Positions 44,346-55,589 of a stretch of 64,000 nucleotides of DNA are shown here, in pieces. Position numbers and translations under genes: made by a program. The notes under the pieces are model-generated. The model saw only the letters and a list, made by a program, of their open reading frames with translations, had not been told where the DNA came from and made no database searches. Numbering within the stretch: the first letter of the stretch is position 1; the number at the start of each line of letters is the position of its first letter. Location of the stretch: contig OZ005662.1 in the NCBI GenBank assembly GCA_963930645.1, positions 3,911,436-3,975,435 on the forward strand, given 5' to 3'. This DNA comes from Salticus scenicus (lineage: Eukaryota; Arthropoda; Arachnida; Araneae; Salticidae).

Positions 44346-45344
44346 ATTTTTCATTTATTTTTTTATTATTTTAAATACGTTAGAGGGAAATGACCGAAAC
44401 GTATTTCATGCATATTTTCGCTTAAAAAGCATATTTTTATTTACAAAAATTATTAATAAATCCATATTAAAGAATAAATAAATGAATAAAATAAGAATTT
44501 TGACCTATATTAATTTTACATGAATACAATAAGCATCATCAAAAAACAGGAGATTCTAAGTTTACAGACCATTCTAATCATTAATTTTCGAATTATATTT
44601 CTTTTCATACTGGCTGTAGATGAGCGTGACATGTAATCATTTGTATCATCTATTAGAAAATATCTCTATACAATCTGACAAAAAAGTTTTTCAGTTTCTT
44701 TTATGTGTTTTGTATTGTTTTCTAAGCTGTATCATACAAGTTATTTTTGTAAAATTAACGCAATGCAGACAGGATATTGTAAAAGGAATGCCAAAGAAAA
44801 GAAACCCCGTCTTCTGTATTTCTGAAACAATATTAAAAATATGTTTTGCGTATTCATATTGTACTCTATATGTGACGCTGATATACATAAACGCCAATGA
44901 CGTTTACCGCATCGATTGCTGAAGACCAAATTAAATCATGAATATGCAAAATCATTTTGTTTTATAATGTGAAATATTAGAAAAAGGCGTAAAGGTGGGG
45001 CTTACTTTCCAAAATAAGAATATGTCCGATGCGAATATTAATTTTCTTCCTTAAATATTAAATTACTTTCAGTACTTTTTCACCGCTAAATTTTTGTTTT
45101 AACTTTTTTGCTCACATTTTAGAATTTGAAAAGTGTAGGGTACGTATACATCAGGTTAATTACATTTAACTTGAGGTGTACGAACAGGTGCAGGTGTTTT
45201 AGAGCAAGAGTCGTAGTTCTCGGCCTTTTCTTCTTTTTATTTCCTTCTTCAAAACACTTTCAGAAGTGAGAAATTTACGCTTTTTTTTTTTTTTTTTTGC
45301 TACTATACTTTTACACTATAATTTCTGTTCTGTTTAATCCCAAA
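44346..45344. other. Non-coding DNA
   Basis: Overlapping frames of about 60-100 codons exist on both strands around 44620-44930, but none shows a recognisable domain. I do not call a gene. T-run at 45281-45298. Confidence 0.4.
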
Positions 45345-45354
45345 CAGGTTAGAT

Positions 45355-45616
45355 GGTTAGAAGAATATAGAGATGAAATAAACGTCCCTAAAAACCGGTT
45401 CAAATGTAGCCCAAACTTTTGCACGTGTAGTGTATGCAGTAAAGAGTAGCCCAATCTTCCATACATAGTTAAATGTCTCCTTCCTGGAAAATCACTACGC
45501 TGTTCGACCACGCCCACAAGTCTGGGCTACATTTGGGTATTTAATTCTGAGCGATAATCGGCTTCACATTGCATACCCGGTTTTAAGGTTGACAGCATCT
45601 CTACATTCTTCTAACC
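45355..45616. repeat. 262-bp inverted-repeat element
   Basis: GGTTAGAAGAATATAGAGAT at 45355 pairs with the right end ATCTCTACATTCTTCTAACC. Inner segments AACCGGTTCAAATGTAGCCC and GGGCTACATTTGG also pair. Non-coding, MITE-like. Confidence 0.7.
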
Positions 45617-45759
45617 TCTTTGGCTTAATCTCGACACATTACTGTAAAATCAGAATAAATATTTCTATAAGAAAATAGTGGTGGAAAAACAGGGGGAACC
45701 TTTTTATTCCTTAAAGCGTCCTTAAGATGAAAATGTGGAGACTACAACCTCTGTTAGGG

Positions 45760-45795
45760 CACTGCCCACTGAATACTAGTATTCAGTGGGCAGTG
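45760..45795. repeat. Perfect 36-bp palindrome
   Basis: CACTGCCCACTGAATACTAG and its exact complement meet at CTAG with no loop. TTAGGG occurs just outside each end (45755-45759 region and 45797-45802). The upstream 45710-45759 segment resembles the 3' half of the 118-bp MITE (CGTCCTTAAGATG ... CTGTTAGGG). Confidence 0.85.
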
Positions 45796-46065
45796 GTTAG
45801 GGTCATTCCATACCAAATCAACATAGCTAAAATCCTGCCCCCCCCCCAGATTTTTATGAAATTATAGGCTCATTTATTTGTTCTATAGAAAAATAAATGT
45901 ATATCAATTAATAAGACCCTATCTCTTTAAGTTTTTGATGTACAAGGTTGCAAAAACGGGTAAAAAATGCAAATTTTCAAAATTCTTGCACTACAACGCT
46001 ATGTATGGAATATACTTGTACTAAAAATCTTTTCTTTTAATTTTTCTACAAATGTCATACATAGA

Positions 46066-46251
46066 TGCCAACATTTTAATTTATTCAGGAGTGTTTTTAG
46101 CCCTGCCTTTATTTCGCAGCACTTTATTTATAGAAAAAATTTTCTCCAATACATAACTTCCATAAAATGAGAAAAAGTTACTTTTAAAAAATAAGTGGTA
46201 TGGAATAAAGGCGGGGCTAAAAATACTCCGGAATGAATTCAAATATTGGCA
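46066..46251. mobile_element. Divergent CATACC-type MITE
   Basis: TGCCAACATTTTAATTTATT at the left and AATATTGGCA at the right, with inner inverted arms GGAGTGTTTTTAGCCCTGCC and GGCGGGGCTAAAAATACTCC. It is similar in design to the 13462-13654 family. Confidence 0.65.
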
Positions 46252-46387
46252 TTTTTGCAATTGTACTCATATTTTGTTATCTAATTGATTTATAGATATA
46301 CAATTGGTGTCATTAGAAAGCTTATACTACAGGTTTTCAAATGATTTATTAAATGCATATAAAAAAAAATGCAGTTTAAGGTCAAAT

Positions 46388-46697
46388 CATAGCCTCCTAA
46401 ACTAGATGCTTTCCGCGTGGCTCGGAAATCTGGCGGTAGACAGCGCCACCTGGTACAGATTGCGCGACTTTTTTATGCAACAGCCACCAAAAATTTTTAA
46501 AATTGAGATTTGATATATATAAAAGGCGAATAGAATCTAAAAACCGTTGATTATATACGTCATATATCACTTCTTAAAATTATTGGTGACAGTTGAATAA
46601 AAAAGTCATGCAATTTGTACCAGGTGGTGCTGTATACCGCTTGAACTGTTGCCAAGTTTCCGAGCTACGTGCAAGGCATCTAGTTTAGGAGGCTATG
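46388..46697. mobile_element. 310-bp fold-back element with AGGTGGCGC-like arms
   Basis: Arms of about 120 bp: CATAGCCTCCTAAACTAGAT at the left and its complement at the right end. Inside are GCGCCACCTGGTACAG and TACCAGGTGGTGCTG, then GCGCGACTTTTTTA arms like those of the MITE at 12269. The sister repeat at 50 kb gives the empty site; the target duplication is GTCAAAT / GTGAAAT. Confidence 0.85.
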
Positions 46698-46846
46698 GTG
46701 AAATATTTTGACTTTTGACCTTCAATATCTCAAAAAGTACGTATTCAATTTTCTTTTGAAAATCATATGTTATTCTTACGTTTAATGTCTATAATTACTG
46801 TGAGGTTCAACATGAGACGGCCATGGGATGCTGAGTTATAAATTAA

Positions 46847-47150
46847 CACTTTCGCGACCGCATGTTTTTGTATTTTTGACAGTTAGATCCGCCTGTGGGC
46901 GTTATTCTGTCAAATTACAATATTTCAGAACAAAATTTTCTATATTCAGATTTATATTACAAATGGATATACATTATAATTATACTCTTTCTAATCGAAG
47001 TATTCATATTCATAGTATATTGGTTGTACAAATATAAATATTGTGTATATTTTTAAGAAATAAATGGCATACAAATTGTAAAAGAAACGCCCACTGGCGG
47101 AATTTCAGATTTTTAAATGACGTGAACTTACGTCAGCAGTCGCGAAAGTG
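46847..47150. mobile_element. piggyBac-like MITE, copy 2
   Basis: CACTTTCGCGACCG ... CAGTCGCGAAAGTG with TTAA on each side (46843-46846, 47151-47154). The unoccupied version of this site is seen in the inverted sister repeat at about 50000-50030 (GAATTAAAGTGCAACC on the reverse strand), confirming exact TTAA insertion. Confidence 0.85.
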
Positions 47151-47190
47151 TTAAAATGGAATCCTCCAACAGTATTTCTGTACTTAAATT

Positions 47191-47298
47191 TTATATAGGA
47201 TATTTTAATTTCATTTAGGTGTGCCAAATTAGCATGTATGGAAATTTTCTAAAAGAAAAATAGTTAATTACAGTGTTATTGCAATTAATAATTACGTG

Positions 47299-47334
<36 letters not shown>

Positions 47335-47974
47335 ATGAAAGCTTGCAATTTTGGAATGTTAATATGCTGGTTGAACGTTCCTTTCAAATGTGTTGCTAAG
47401 TGCAACAATAACATTGATAACTGTGTGTGTGTAAAGGGGGGGGGGGGGGTGTCCCTCATCTATCTATTAAAACCTCTGGTTTTTAATAGATCGAAACTAT
47501 AAATAACTTACAATTATATTAAAATCTGAATTTAAAATTAATAATAACAATGAAATGATTCCGGTTTAGACCACTTCAAAACAGAGACTTTTGGTAACCT
47601 TTTTTCTTAGAAATGCTATGTATTTTTATTTTTTTAATTAATCTGCATAAATGTTACATCATTAGAAAGATCTTTCAAAATTGAAAATTTTTTGTGCTTA
47701 CACTTTTCCTTTAATCTCAATATGTAAAAAGATTTCAACGACAGTTTATAACTACCATTGCAATTCTAAAATACCCATGGAGGATAAAATTAAAATGTAA
47801 TATAAAATTCACTCATAAAAGTTATGGGCTAATAGTTATTTCATCATTTTCTTGCAATCATGATAATGTACTTATCTGATATAAACAAACAGTTGATTGT
47901 GACGTCATATTTATCAAATTAGTTAAAATAAATAAGGCTACAAATATGGTACCTAAGGTTACTTCGTTACAAAT
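47191..47974. other. Non-coding DNA with homopolymers
   Basis: A-run 47303-47331, (GT)n then G-run 47423-47450. No gene recognised. Confidence 0.4.
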
Positions 47975-48107
47975 ATGGTACCTTTCATTTGGTACCTTAT
48001 TTGTAACGAAGTTTTGATTAGATATTTTAGAATTAATTAAAATATGAAAATAATTCCAAAATTGGACATTTAAATTTATGATTGTTGCCAAAAAAATTTA
48101 CCAGTTA

Positions 48108-48343
48108 TAGAGTTCTAACAACCACGTGACTTTCTTCTTAGCAACCGTACTTTGCTGAAGGACAATGCTAATTTTTCCATGCCTTTCGAAGAGTAGTAGT
48201 CGAACTTTTTTATGCTTTCACAAATACGTTTACAACACTGTGTTACAATAAATTTGTAACACTATTCTGCAATGATAAAATGTGCCAGTGGAGTCAACTG
48301 TCCCTCAGCAAACATGCTCGTGACGTCATCTGTTAGAACTCTA
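48108..48343. mobile_element. 236-bp TIR element inside repeat M
   Basis: TAGAGTTCTAACA at the left is exactly complementary to TGTTAGAACTCTA at the right. Similar ACGTGAC / GTGACGTCA text follows inside each end. Absent from repeat M copy 2. Target duplication unclear because (TA)n follows. Confidence 0.65.
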
Positions 48344-48346
48344 TTG

Positions 48347-48391
<45 letters not shown>

Positions 48392-48609
48392 GGGGGGGGG
48401 GGATAAGATGAAATAATGTTTTCACGCGAAATATTAAAAATTACCAAATTTGCCCATGCTTATAAAAAATACTTACTAAAACGAACCGAAAAAGGAAGCG
48501 AAATAAGTACTGAGTTATATTACGATAAATACGATATGTAATATGATACGTTATATTAGACCAGGGTTAGTAGGTATTTTCGTTGAAAGAAATAGTTTGT
48601 TCGTTCGGA

Positions 48610-48684
48610 GCAACTTGCACATTAGTCCCGTCAGGTACAACTTGCATATTAGTCCCGTCAGGTGCAACTTGCACATTAGTTCCC
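48610..48684 (-). repeat. 27-bp minisatellite, about 2.8 units
   Basis: GCAACTTGCACATTAGTCCC GTCAGGT repeats with two or three changes per unit. On the minus strand the repeats stay in frame in a 60-codon ORF (48567-48749) and read as a nine-residue repeat TNVQVAPDG. No known domain. Confidence 0.75.
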
Positions 48685-48760
48685 TTTAAACATAGTGTCC
48701 AGCGAAGCTCGCAAAGCATTCGTTGATTCCCTACCTTAACTGATTTCACATTCCGTCATT

Positions 48761-49540
48761 TTTGACGGGGTTATATGCTAGTGATTAAATAACAATAATA
48801 AAATATCTCTTCTCCCATTTCGTCTAATCAAAGATTATAGGGATTTTACAGTGGTGAACGATCTTTACAGTTAATTTAAAAGATGCATGAGCATTGAACA
48901 CTTCTTCAGGAGACAGTGTAAGTGTTTCCAGTGGCAGTTACGGGGATTACAAACCAAAAAAATTTATGCAATTATTGTATGAATATAATAGATTCTTTTC
49001 TTCTTTACTCAATTCCTACAAGTTGCACCAAATCAGCATTAATGTAACATTTTCGTGTATATGATAAACACAGACAGAATGTGTTCCACTTGCTCGCCAA
49101 GTAAAATGCAGTTTTTTCTTTTAGTTCTGCAAATGTAAAAAATCCAATTTTAATGTCTGGATACTCATCCTTGAATTGTGTAAATGTCTCCTTTAAATAA
49201 CGCAATGGCAATACCAACCTTTTCTTCTATGTATCTTCACTTTATTAACTTTCATTGGTGTATAATAATAATAAAAATGATATATTAATAATAACCTACC
49301 AAAAATTACTCTAATTGCAATAAAGCCGTTATTTTATTTTATTTTTTTCTGGGGAACTAAACAGCATCTAGGTCCCAATTACCTCTAATCTTTGATAGAT
49401 AGGGTACAAATATTGATTATGAGCAACTGAAAGTTGCAATCAAGTTTCACTTACATTGTGTATTTTATTATATTTGCAGAATTTCTTTGTAAAACTTACA
49501 TTATACAGTATTAGTATGAATAATTACAAGATAAAAATAA
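48761..49540. other. Non-coding DNA
   Basis: A 70-codon minus-strand frame (49005-49217) has no recognisable domain. Otherwise AT-rich with no repeat boundary seen. Confidence 0.35.
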
Positions 49541-49559
49541 CTTTTTATATACAATGTTT

Positions 49560-49970
49560 TTAAATTTTCTGTTGAATCATATAAACGCTACCGAAGGAAA
49601 AGTTTCAAATGGCTATCTAGCCGGGAAGTTAGTTAAAAATTGATTGCAAGCTTTGTACTGGTAACGCTGCCGAAGTCAGCAGGGTTCCGAAGCAATTGGT
49701 TAAAAATATTTTTTAAATGCATTTTCACCGTATTCTGAAAGTTTCAAATTTCTAGCTAGTCGGGAAGTTAGGTAAATAAATTTTCTGCCGAATCATATAA
49801 ACGCTGCCGAAGGCAGCGGGACCTGAAACAGTTGACTAAAAGTATTAAAAAAATGTATTGTCACCGTGTTCTCAGCTGTCCTGAAAGTTTCAAATATCTA
49901 CCTAGTCGGGAAGTTAGTTAAAAATCGATTGCAAGATTTGCAACGGACAAACAAACAAGAATCGAAGTTA
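49560..49970. repeat. Degenerate ~220-bp tandem repeat
   Basis: AATCATATAAACGCT(A/G)CCGAAGG occurs at about 49574 and 49795. GTCGGGAAGTTAGTTAAAAA-type text occurs near 49620, 49758 and 49903, each after GAAAGTTTCAAAT. It ends in ACGGACAAACAAACAAG, a type of tail often found in arthropod dispersed repeats. Confidence 0.65.
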
Positions 49971-49984
49971 ATAAAAACATGGTA

Positions 49985-50480
49985 AAATATCGATGGAGGG
50001 TTGCACTTTAATTCATAACTCAGCATCGCATGGCCGTCCCACGCTGAAACTCACAATAGTTATTGGCAATAAACGTAAGAATAAGATACAATTTTTAAAA
50101 GAAAATTAATTATGTACTTTTTTTAGATATTGAAGCTCAAAGGTCAAAATATTTGAGCTTGAATTGAAAAAAAAAAAAATAAATAAAAATAAACATGCGC
50201 ATGTGATACTTTATTTAAAAGCGTACATTTGAATGCTTTCCAATTATTTCAAATTTATGCCTTTAAGTTATTTAGGTAACATAATATGGACACATTTGTA
50301 ATACAAGAATTTCGAAAATTTGCATTTTTTATACGTTTTCGTGAGTCCTGTATATAAAAAAACTAAAGAGATAGGTACTTATTAATTGGTATACATTCAT
50401 TCCTCTATAGAACAAATAAATGAGCCCAATGTCATAAAAATCTGAGAGGTCAGGTTAAAAATGCTGGGTTTTTTGTTAGT
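49985..50480 (-). repeat. Dispersed repeat L, copy 2 (uninterrupted)
   Basis: Reverse-oriented counterpart of 45800-47190 without the three insertions, so it serves as the empty-site reference. Confidence 0.75.
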
Positions 50481-50519
50481 AAAATGCGGTAGAGCATGAC
50501 TTACAGCTCAAAATAACAA

Positions 50520-50720
50520 CATACCTGTAAACCATCTCATTAATAAACGGAAGATTTTTAGTACTCGCCCCTTTTTTTCACACCAGTCTTTTTCTAGTGG
50601 TTTTATACTTATTTAATCGTGACTGCATTTGAAGATAATTACTTTAAAAATAAAGTGGTGTGGGAAAAGAGGCGTGTACGAAAAATCTTCCTGTTCATAA
50701 TTAGGATGTTGGCAAGTATG
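50520..50720. mobile_element. CATACC-family MITE, copy 3
   Basis: CATACCTGTAAACC ... GGATGTTGGCAAGTATG, flanked on both sides by TAACAA. Interior nearly matches 14292-14493 (AAATAAAGTGGTGTGGGAAA, AGGCGTGTAC). Confidence 0.8.
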
Positions 50721-53109
50721 TAACAATATGCCCACAATAAGAGATTAACAGTTTTTTCTTAAATATTTAATGAATTTCAAAAGTTTTTACCGCAGATTTT
50801 ACGATTTAATTTTGTCCATATTTTGGTATTTGATTATTATACGGTTTGTAAGTGTCAAGTTCAAGTAAACTTAACTAAGTCAATATGAAGTAACTTAATA
50901 AACTATTTAATGTTATTAAATGTTTTTAATACAAAATGAAATGCTGGGCATTTGGTGATTTAAAGTTCTCTAGTGTACAAAATCTATTATAGAAAGAAAA
51001 GACGCAATTTATATACGATTAACTTCAATCCCGGCATTAGTATTGATGTTTATTGGGGAACAAAACTTAAAAACAAAGCAATATGACTTATCAGTTTTAA
51101 AGATTGCACAATAATCTTACACTTTGCATACTTAGTAATTCAAACTATTATTTAATTTTGTTTACATACAAACACACCATCTTTAGAATTTATCTTATTT
51201 TAAAATTATCATAACTCTTATCCGGTTAGTATCTGAATGAATAATTTACATTCTGTGCAAGATCATAATTTATTTTATCTAACTATATGGATGGATCCTA
51301 ATGCATTTTCGCTTGTAACTCTATCAAAAATTACTTAACAGTACATAAATCGCACCTCTTTCTGAACTGCTTTGGTCTCAGAAATTTGTATATGGAGTCT
51401 AAAATGAGCGTTACTATACGAAAAAATGAAGTTGGCACAAGTTTTTACATGAAAACGACTAGTGTGGGAAAAAAAAAAGAGGGTACTAACAATTCTCCGG
51501 ATTATTAATTACGAAGTTGGCAGCTCTGATGATGATTTGCTGTAAAATTAGTCGGGGAATTGTTTTATTTTATATTTTGGATGTTTGTAATATTAATTAA
51601 TACCAATTGCATGCCTATTAACATTCCAATTGATGGTTAGTAACTGCTTCTTCCAAGAGAATTACAAATTATTAATTTGAATGTGTCGGCACGTATGCAA
51701 TCAATTGACTAATCAACATCATCCTTGAAGCAAATTAATCCTTTTGCTGTCCCTAATGCTCTAAACAATGTTGCCAAATTTAGGAAATCTTTTATTCAAC
51801 TACCACCAATAATTTTTAGGATTCATATTTGACATACAAAATGGATGGATAGAACATTGATAATAGTGCTTTGAACACGTTAACTAAGTACAATCCACTG
51901 GATTATGATAATAGGAAAAGATCACTTGCTGGCTTCTTCTTTAACGCCTTTGTTCAATATTTTTTATATAATAAAAAAAAAAAAGTCACTAGCCTATCTT
52001 AACTACATCTGTAAGCGAAGAGGTCAGCACCACAGGGTTTTTATTGAACTTTGCTAGTCTTGTCTCTGATTCTCAGCAGAGCTTTTACGATTGCCATTAA
52101 ATGGCAACATCAGAAGTGTTTAGGATTAGGTGCGCTCTTCTACATGACTGAAGTCTTGTTTCCCTGTTTGTAGATTTGTTAAATTACAGTGTCAAAAAAT
52201 AAATCAATTAATTAATATATATATATATTTAATTTACTTTTGTGTTAGTGGAGGTGTAATCTAATAATTTAATTGCTTTACATCTTCCTATGTATGAGAT
52301 TTCCTGTAATGCTGCACTTAAACTTCCTTTTAGTTTGTGTATTTTAAATTATTTTATGCCATGGGCTGAGGATTTGGTAATTCCATGTTATTAGGCCTCC
52401 CTTCCATCTTTTTTTCTGCCCTGTTCTAAGCATCACTGATCTTTCTTCCTTCAGTTCAGAGTTCTCAGATAGGTTTGACAATTTATCCCTACATCACAAG
52501 ACGAAAAATCCCTAGATTCCTAAGTCACGTGACTTTACAAAATACAGCGTTCTGATTGGCTAAAAATTTCATAAATCCTTAAAAAAGCACCTATTTTGAC
52601 ATAAAAAAAACCCACTTAACTAATAAACCAACCTTAAAGTAATGAATTCAAATAAAAAACAAAAACTAATTTATAGAGCTATTTATATTTGATGAATAAA
52701 ACCTGTATGAAACAAAATGAAATACTTCTCATATTTTTATTTTACATAATTGAAAAATATATTAATTTTTTGAGTGAATAGCAAATAAACATTTATTTAA
52801 ACATGTACTTTGCAACACATGAAAATACTTAAACATGTATATACATCTGAAATTTGAAAAAGTAATTGTTTTAAAAACTAATTCCATTCTAAATATAAAT
52901 TAGGGATGGGAGAAATAAATATTGAAGAACTCAACATTTAATAAAAAGTTAATTAAAAAAAATAGTTTAGTTATTTTTTAATTATTTAATAATTAGTTTA
53001 TTTTAAAAAATTGCACCAGCTTTTCAATACTTTAGTTAATTTAAAAAAAAATCTAATTGTCCAATCGATAAGTTAATCAAACGGATGGATTCATAAAAAA
53101 ATGTCCCTT
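50721..53109. other. Non-coding DNA with MITE remnants
   Basis: A weak repeat-B-like block lies at 51350-51460 and CATACC-type fragments at 51450-51530 and 51605-51700 (GCATGCCTATTAACATTCC and a CGGCACGTATGC right end). The rest, including 51700-53109, shows no gene. Confidence 0.4.
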
Positions 53110-53700
53110 TTTTTGGTACCTTATTTGTAACGAAATTTTGATTAGATTTTTTAAAATTAAAATGTAAAAATAATAACCTGGTAAAAGCTTTAAATGTGGA
53201 CATTTAAAATTTTAATTGTTGCTTAAAAAAAAAATTTTTTTTACTTTTTTTTACCTTCAAACATAAAATGAAATATGTTTTCACGTGAAAAAAAAAAAAA
53301 AAAAATTACTCATGCACATGAAAAAATGAAAATGTAGTAAAAAAAACTATTTAGATAAAGTTGCACGAGAGTTCCAAAAATTAATGAAAATATAAATGAA
53401 TGTTAAATAAATAAAATAGTTGTCAGCTCAATCACATGATATTGAAAAATAAACAATTGAATTCAGTAAATATAGAAAGGAAAACGAAAAGAAAAGAAAA
53501 GAAAAGAAACAAACAAACAAAAATAATAATAACATTAACCAACGGGAAACCAAAACAGGCTTTAAAGCAATTTCATGATTTCTTTAAATTTATTTTTGTT
53601 CGTAAAGCGATAAAGAAAAGAGTTTCCTTTAAATATAGTAACCAGCGAAGCGAAAAAAGTTTTTGTTGATTCACTACCTTCACTGATTTCATGAATTAAA
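53110..53700. repeat. Dispersed repeat M, copy 2
   Basis: Lacks the TIR insertion and the minisatellite of copy 1. Shared blocks are GGTACCTTATTTGTAACGAA, GTTTTCACGTG and TATAGTAACCAGCGAAGCG. Confidence 0.65.
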
Positions 53701-55589
53701 AAATGGTTTTGTTAACAAACTTTGATCTATTGGCACGCAGGTAGCATCAGGCCGAGTTTTGTACATTTCGAGTTTGATTTTGAAATTTTTCCCGCATTCG
53801 GAATTCGTTCGTTCTTTGCTAGTTTTTTATAAGAAGTTAATTGTTAATAAAAATTACATTCACTTTGATATTTTAAATAGTGATTTCCATTTTTGGCACC
53901 TTGACTTTTTTAAATTAAAACAATATATATATATATATATATATATAAGGTTCGATAAAATTAATTCTTTTTATATTCATAATTAATCATGGGTCTTGAT
54001 TTTAGAAATCATTAAGTAAAGGATAATTCGATGAAGTTTCAGGGTAGTTATTTTTTACTTGAGTCTCATACCAGTAATTTTGAATACAGATTTTTCATTA
54101 TAAAATAAGCTTTTAAATTCAAAGAAAATTTTCTATTTCAGAATACTGGTCTTAGTTCTATAATGAGAAGCAGATAACAACCTTGGAGTTGCATTTTCTG
54201 AACTATCGTTGGGTCTATAAATAGAGAAATTCCACTGAATTTTTGTAAAATTATGATGTATATTATGTAACAACGACTTTTGTAAGTTCCTTTGCATCTT
54301 TTGAAAAAATTCCAAAGTAAATATTGTAGCATATTGAGGACTATTTTAATCAAATTTTAACTTCATTATTGAAATTATACATTGTTGTGAATGTTCAAAA
54401 AACCATGACATAGGTTTCAATTCCTTAAATATTGTTTAAATTATAAATAGTATCTGAATGATCAAGTTGACACAGTCCCATTATCAAAATCAGTCGCAGT
54501 GTAGAAACAGTGAGTTTTTTCAGATAATTACGTTTTTTATTTGGTTTTCCGGAGCGAAGCGCCAGGCTTGCAACTTAAATCAAAAGAAAAATTCCCCGAG
54601 TTTTCCCTGACACTTTAGATGACATGTAGCATTAGAATTTAACATATTTACAAGTTAATTGAATACATTTACGGTACATTAATTTTATTAACTTACAAAT
54701 CAATCACTGGTGAAAATGGTGGGGGGGAAAAACAACAACAACATAGCTGATTTTTTCTTCTTTATTATAAAGCACTAAAATTTAAAAAAAGATTTAATTA
54801 TGAAAACATTTTTAAACTCTCTGGATTTTTCCCTGTTTTTTGCCAGATGTTTTGAAATTCCTTGAGTTTTCCCTGTTTTTGAACAGTTTTTCCAATTTCC
54901 GGAGTTTTCCAGGTTTTCCCTGAATTCCACATACCATAGCAACCCTGAATGCAGATTATCACTGAAAATTAACTTTCCTGGAGATAAGGAAAAATAAAAT
55001 CGAATTATCATATCAAATCTCTAAATACAATTTCTTATCAAATCGTTCAAATAGTTTCCTAGAAGGCCAGATTTCTTCTATATATTGTTTCAGGCAAAGA
55101 CCAGCAATTAAAATTATTTTCTGAAGATGGTGAGACTGGTTTTTCATCTAAAATCTTAAATGCAGGTTACCAGTGAACACTAAATGTTTTAAAGAGAATG
55201 TGTCATTTCTCTGTTTAAAATTCAACTGTAAACTCAATAATTCCCCAATACTAAATTTTTATCAAAATCATTCAAATAGAAAACCATGTCTCTACCATAT
55301 TTTGCCACATGCAAAATGAGGGTGAACTGTGATTTTCACGAATATGAGGATAAGTCAGATGAGTTTACCCTTAGTGCTAAGTTTTTACCAAAATCATTAG
55401 AGCCATTTCCTAGAAAAGTAAGTTTCTGCTATAGTTTTGCAACGGCTGGAGTGAGGATTAACTATGAACATTAATTTCCATGAAGATGAGGAAAATTTAA
55501 TTTGAATTGTCATCGACAAAAATGATAAACCTTAATTATTTATGAAAATTATTCCAGTAGTACTAAAATATTAGGAGACCTTTCTTCTT
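53701..55589. other. Non-coding DNA
   Basis: Includes (TA)n at about 53925-53946. At 54810-54930 there is a T-rich stretch with repeated GAGTTTTCCCTG-type phrases, related in style to the TCAGGGAATTT repeats of the MITE at 36301. No gene recognised. Confidence 0.4.

Larger units (their letters stand above)
45800..47190 (+). repeat. Dispersed repeat L, copy 1, carrying three insertions
   Basis: 45800-46010, 46255-46387, 46698-46846 and 47151-47180 together align with 49985-50480 read in reverse (shared GGCTCATTTATTTGTTCTAT, AATGCAAATTTTC, TTCTTACGTTTA, CGGCCATG, TGCTGAGTTAT). The breaks in the alignment are inserted elements at 46066-46251, 46388-46697 and 46847-47150. Confidence 0.75.
47975..48760. 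repeat. Dispersed repeat M, copy 1
   Basis: Shares TTTGGTACCTTATTTGTAAC, GTTTTGATTAGATATTTT, ATGTTTTCACG and CCAGCGAAGC...GTTGATTC with 53110-53700 in the same order and orientation. It is enlarged by an inserted TIR element (48108-48343), a (TA)n/G-run (48347-48401) and a 27-bp minisatellite (48610-48684). Confidence 0.7.

Noticed and set aside
44620..44930. A gene encoded by overlapping 62-104 codon frames on both strands near 44.7 kb.
   Set aside because: No domain, no start or codon signal favouring one strand; consistent with chance open frames.
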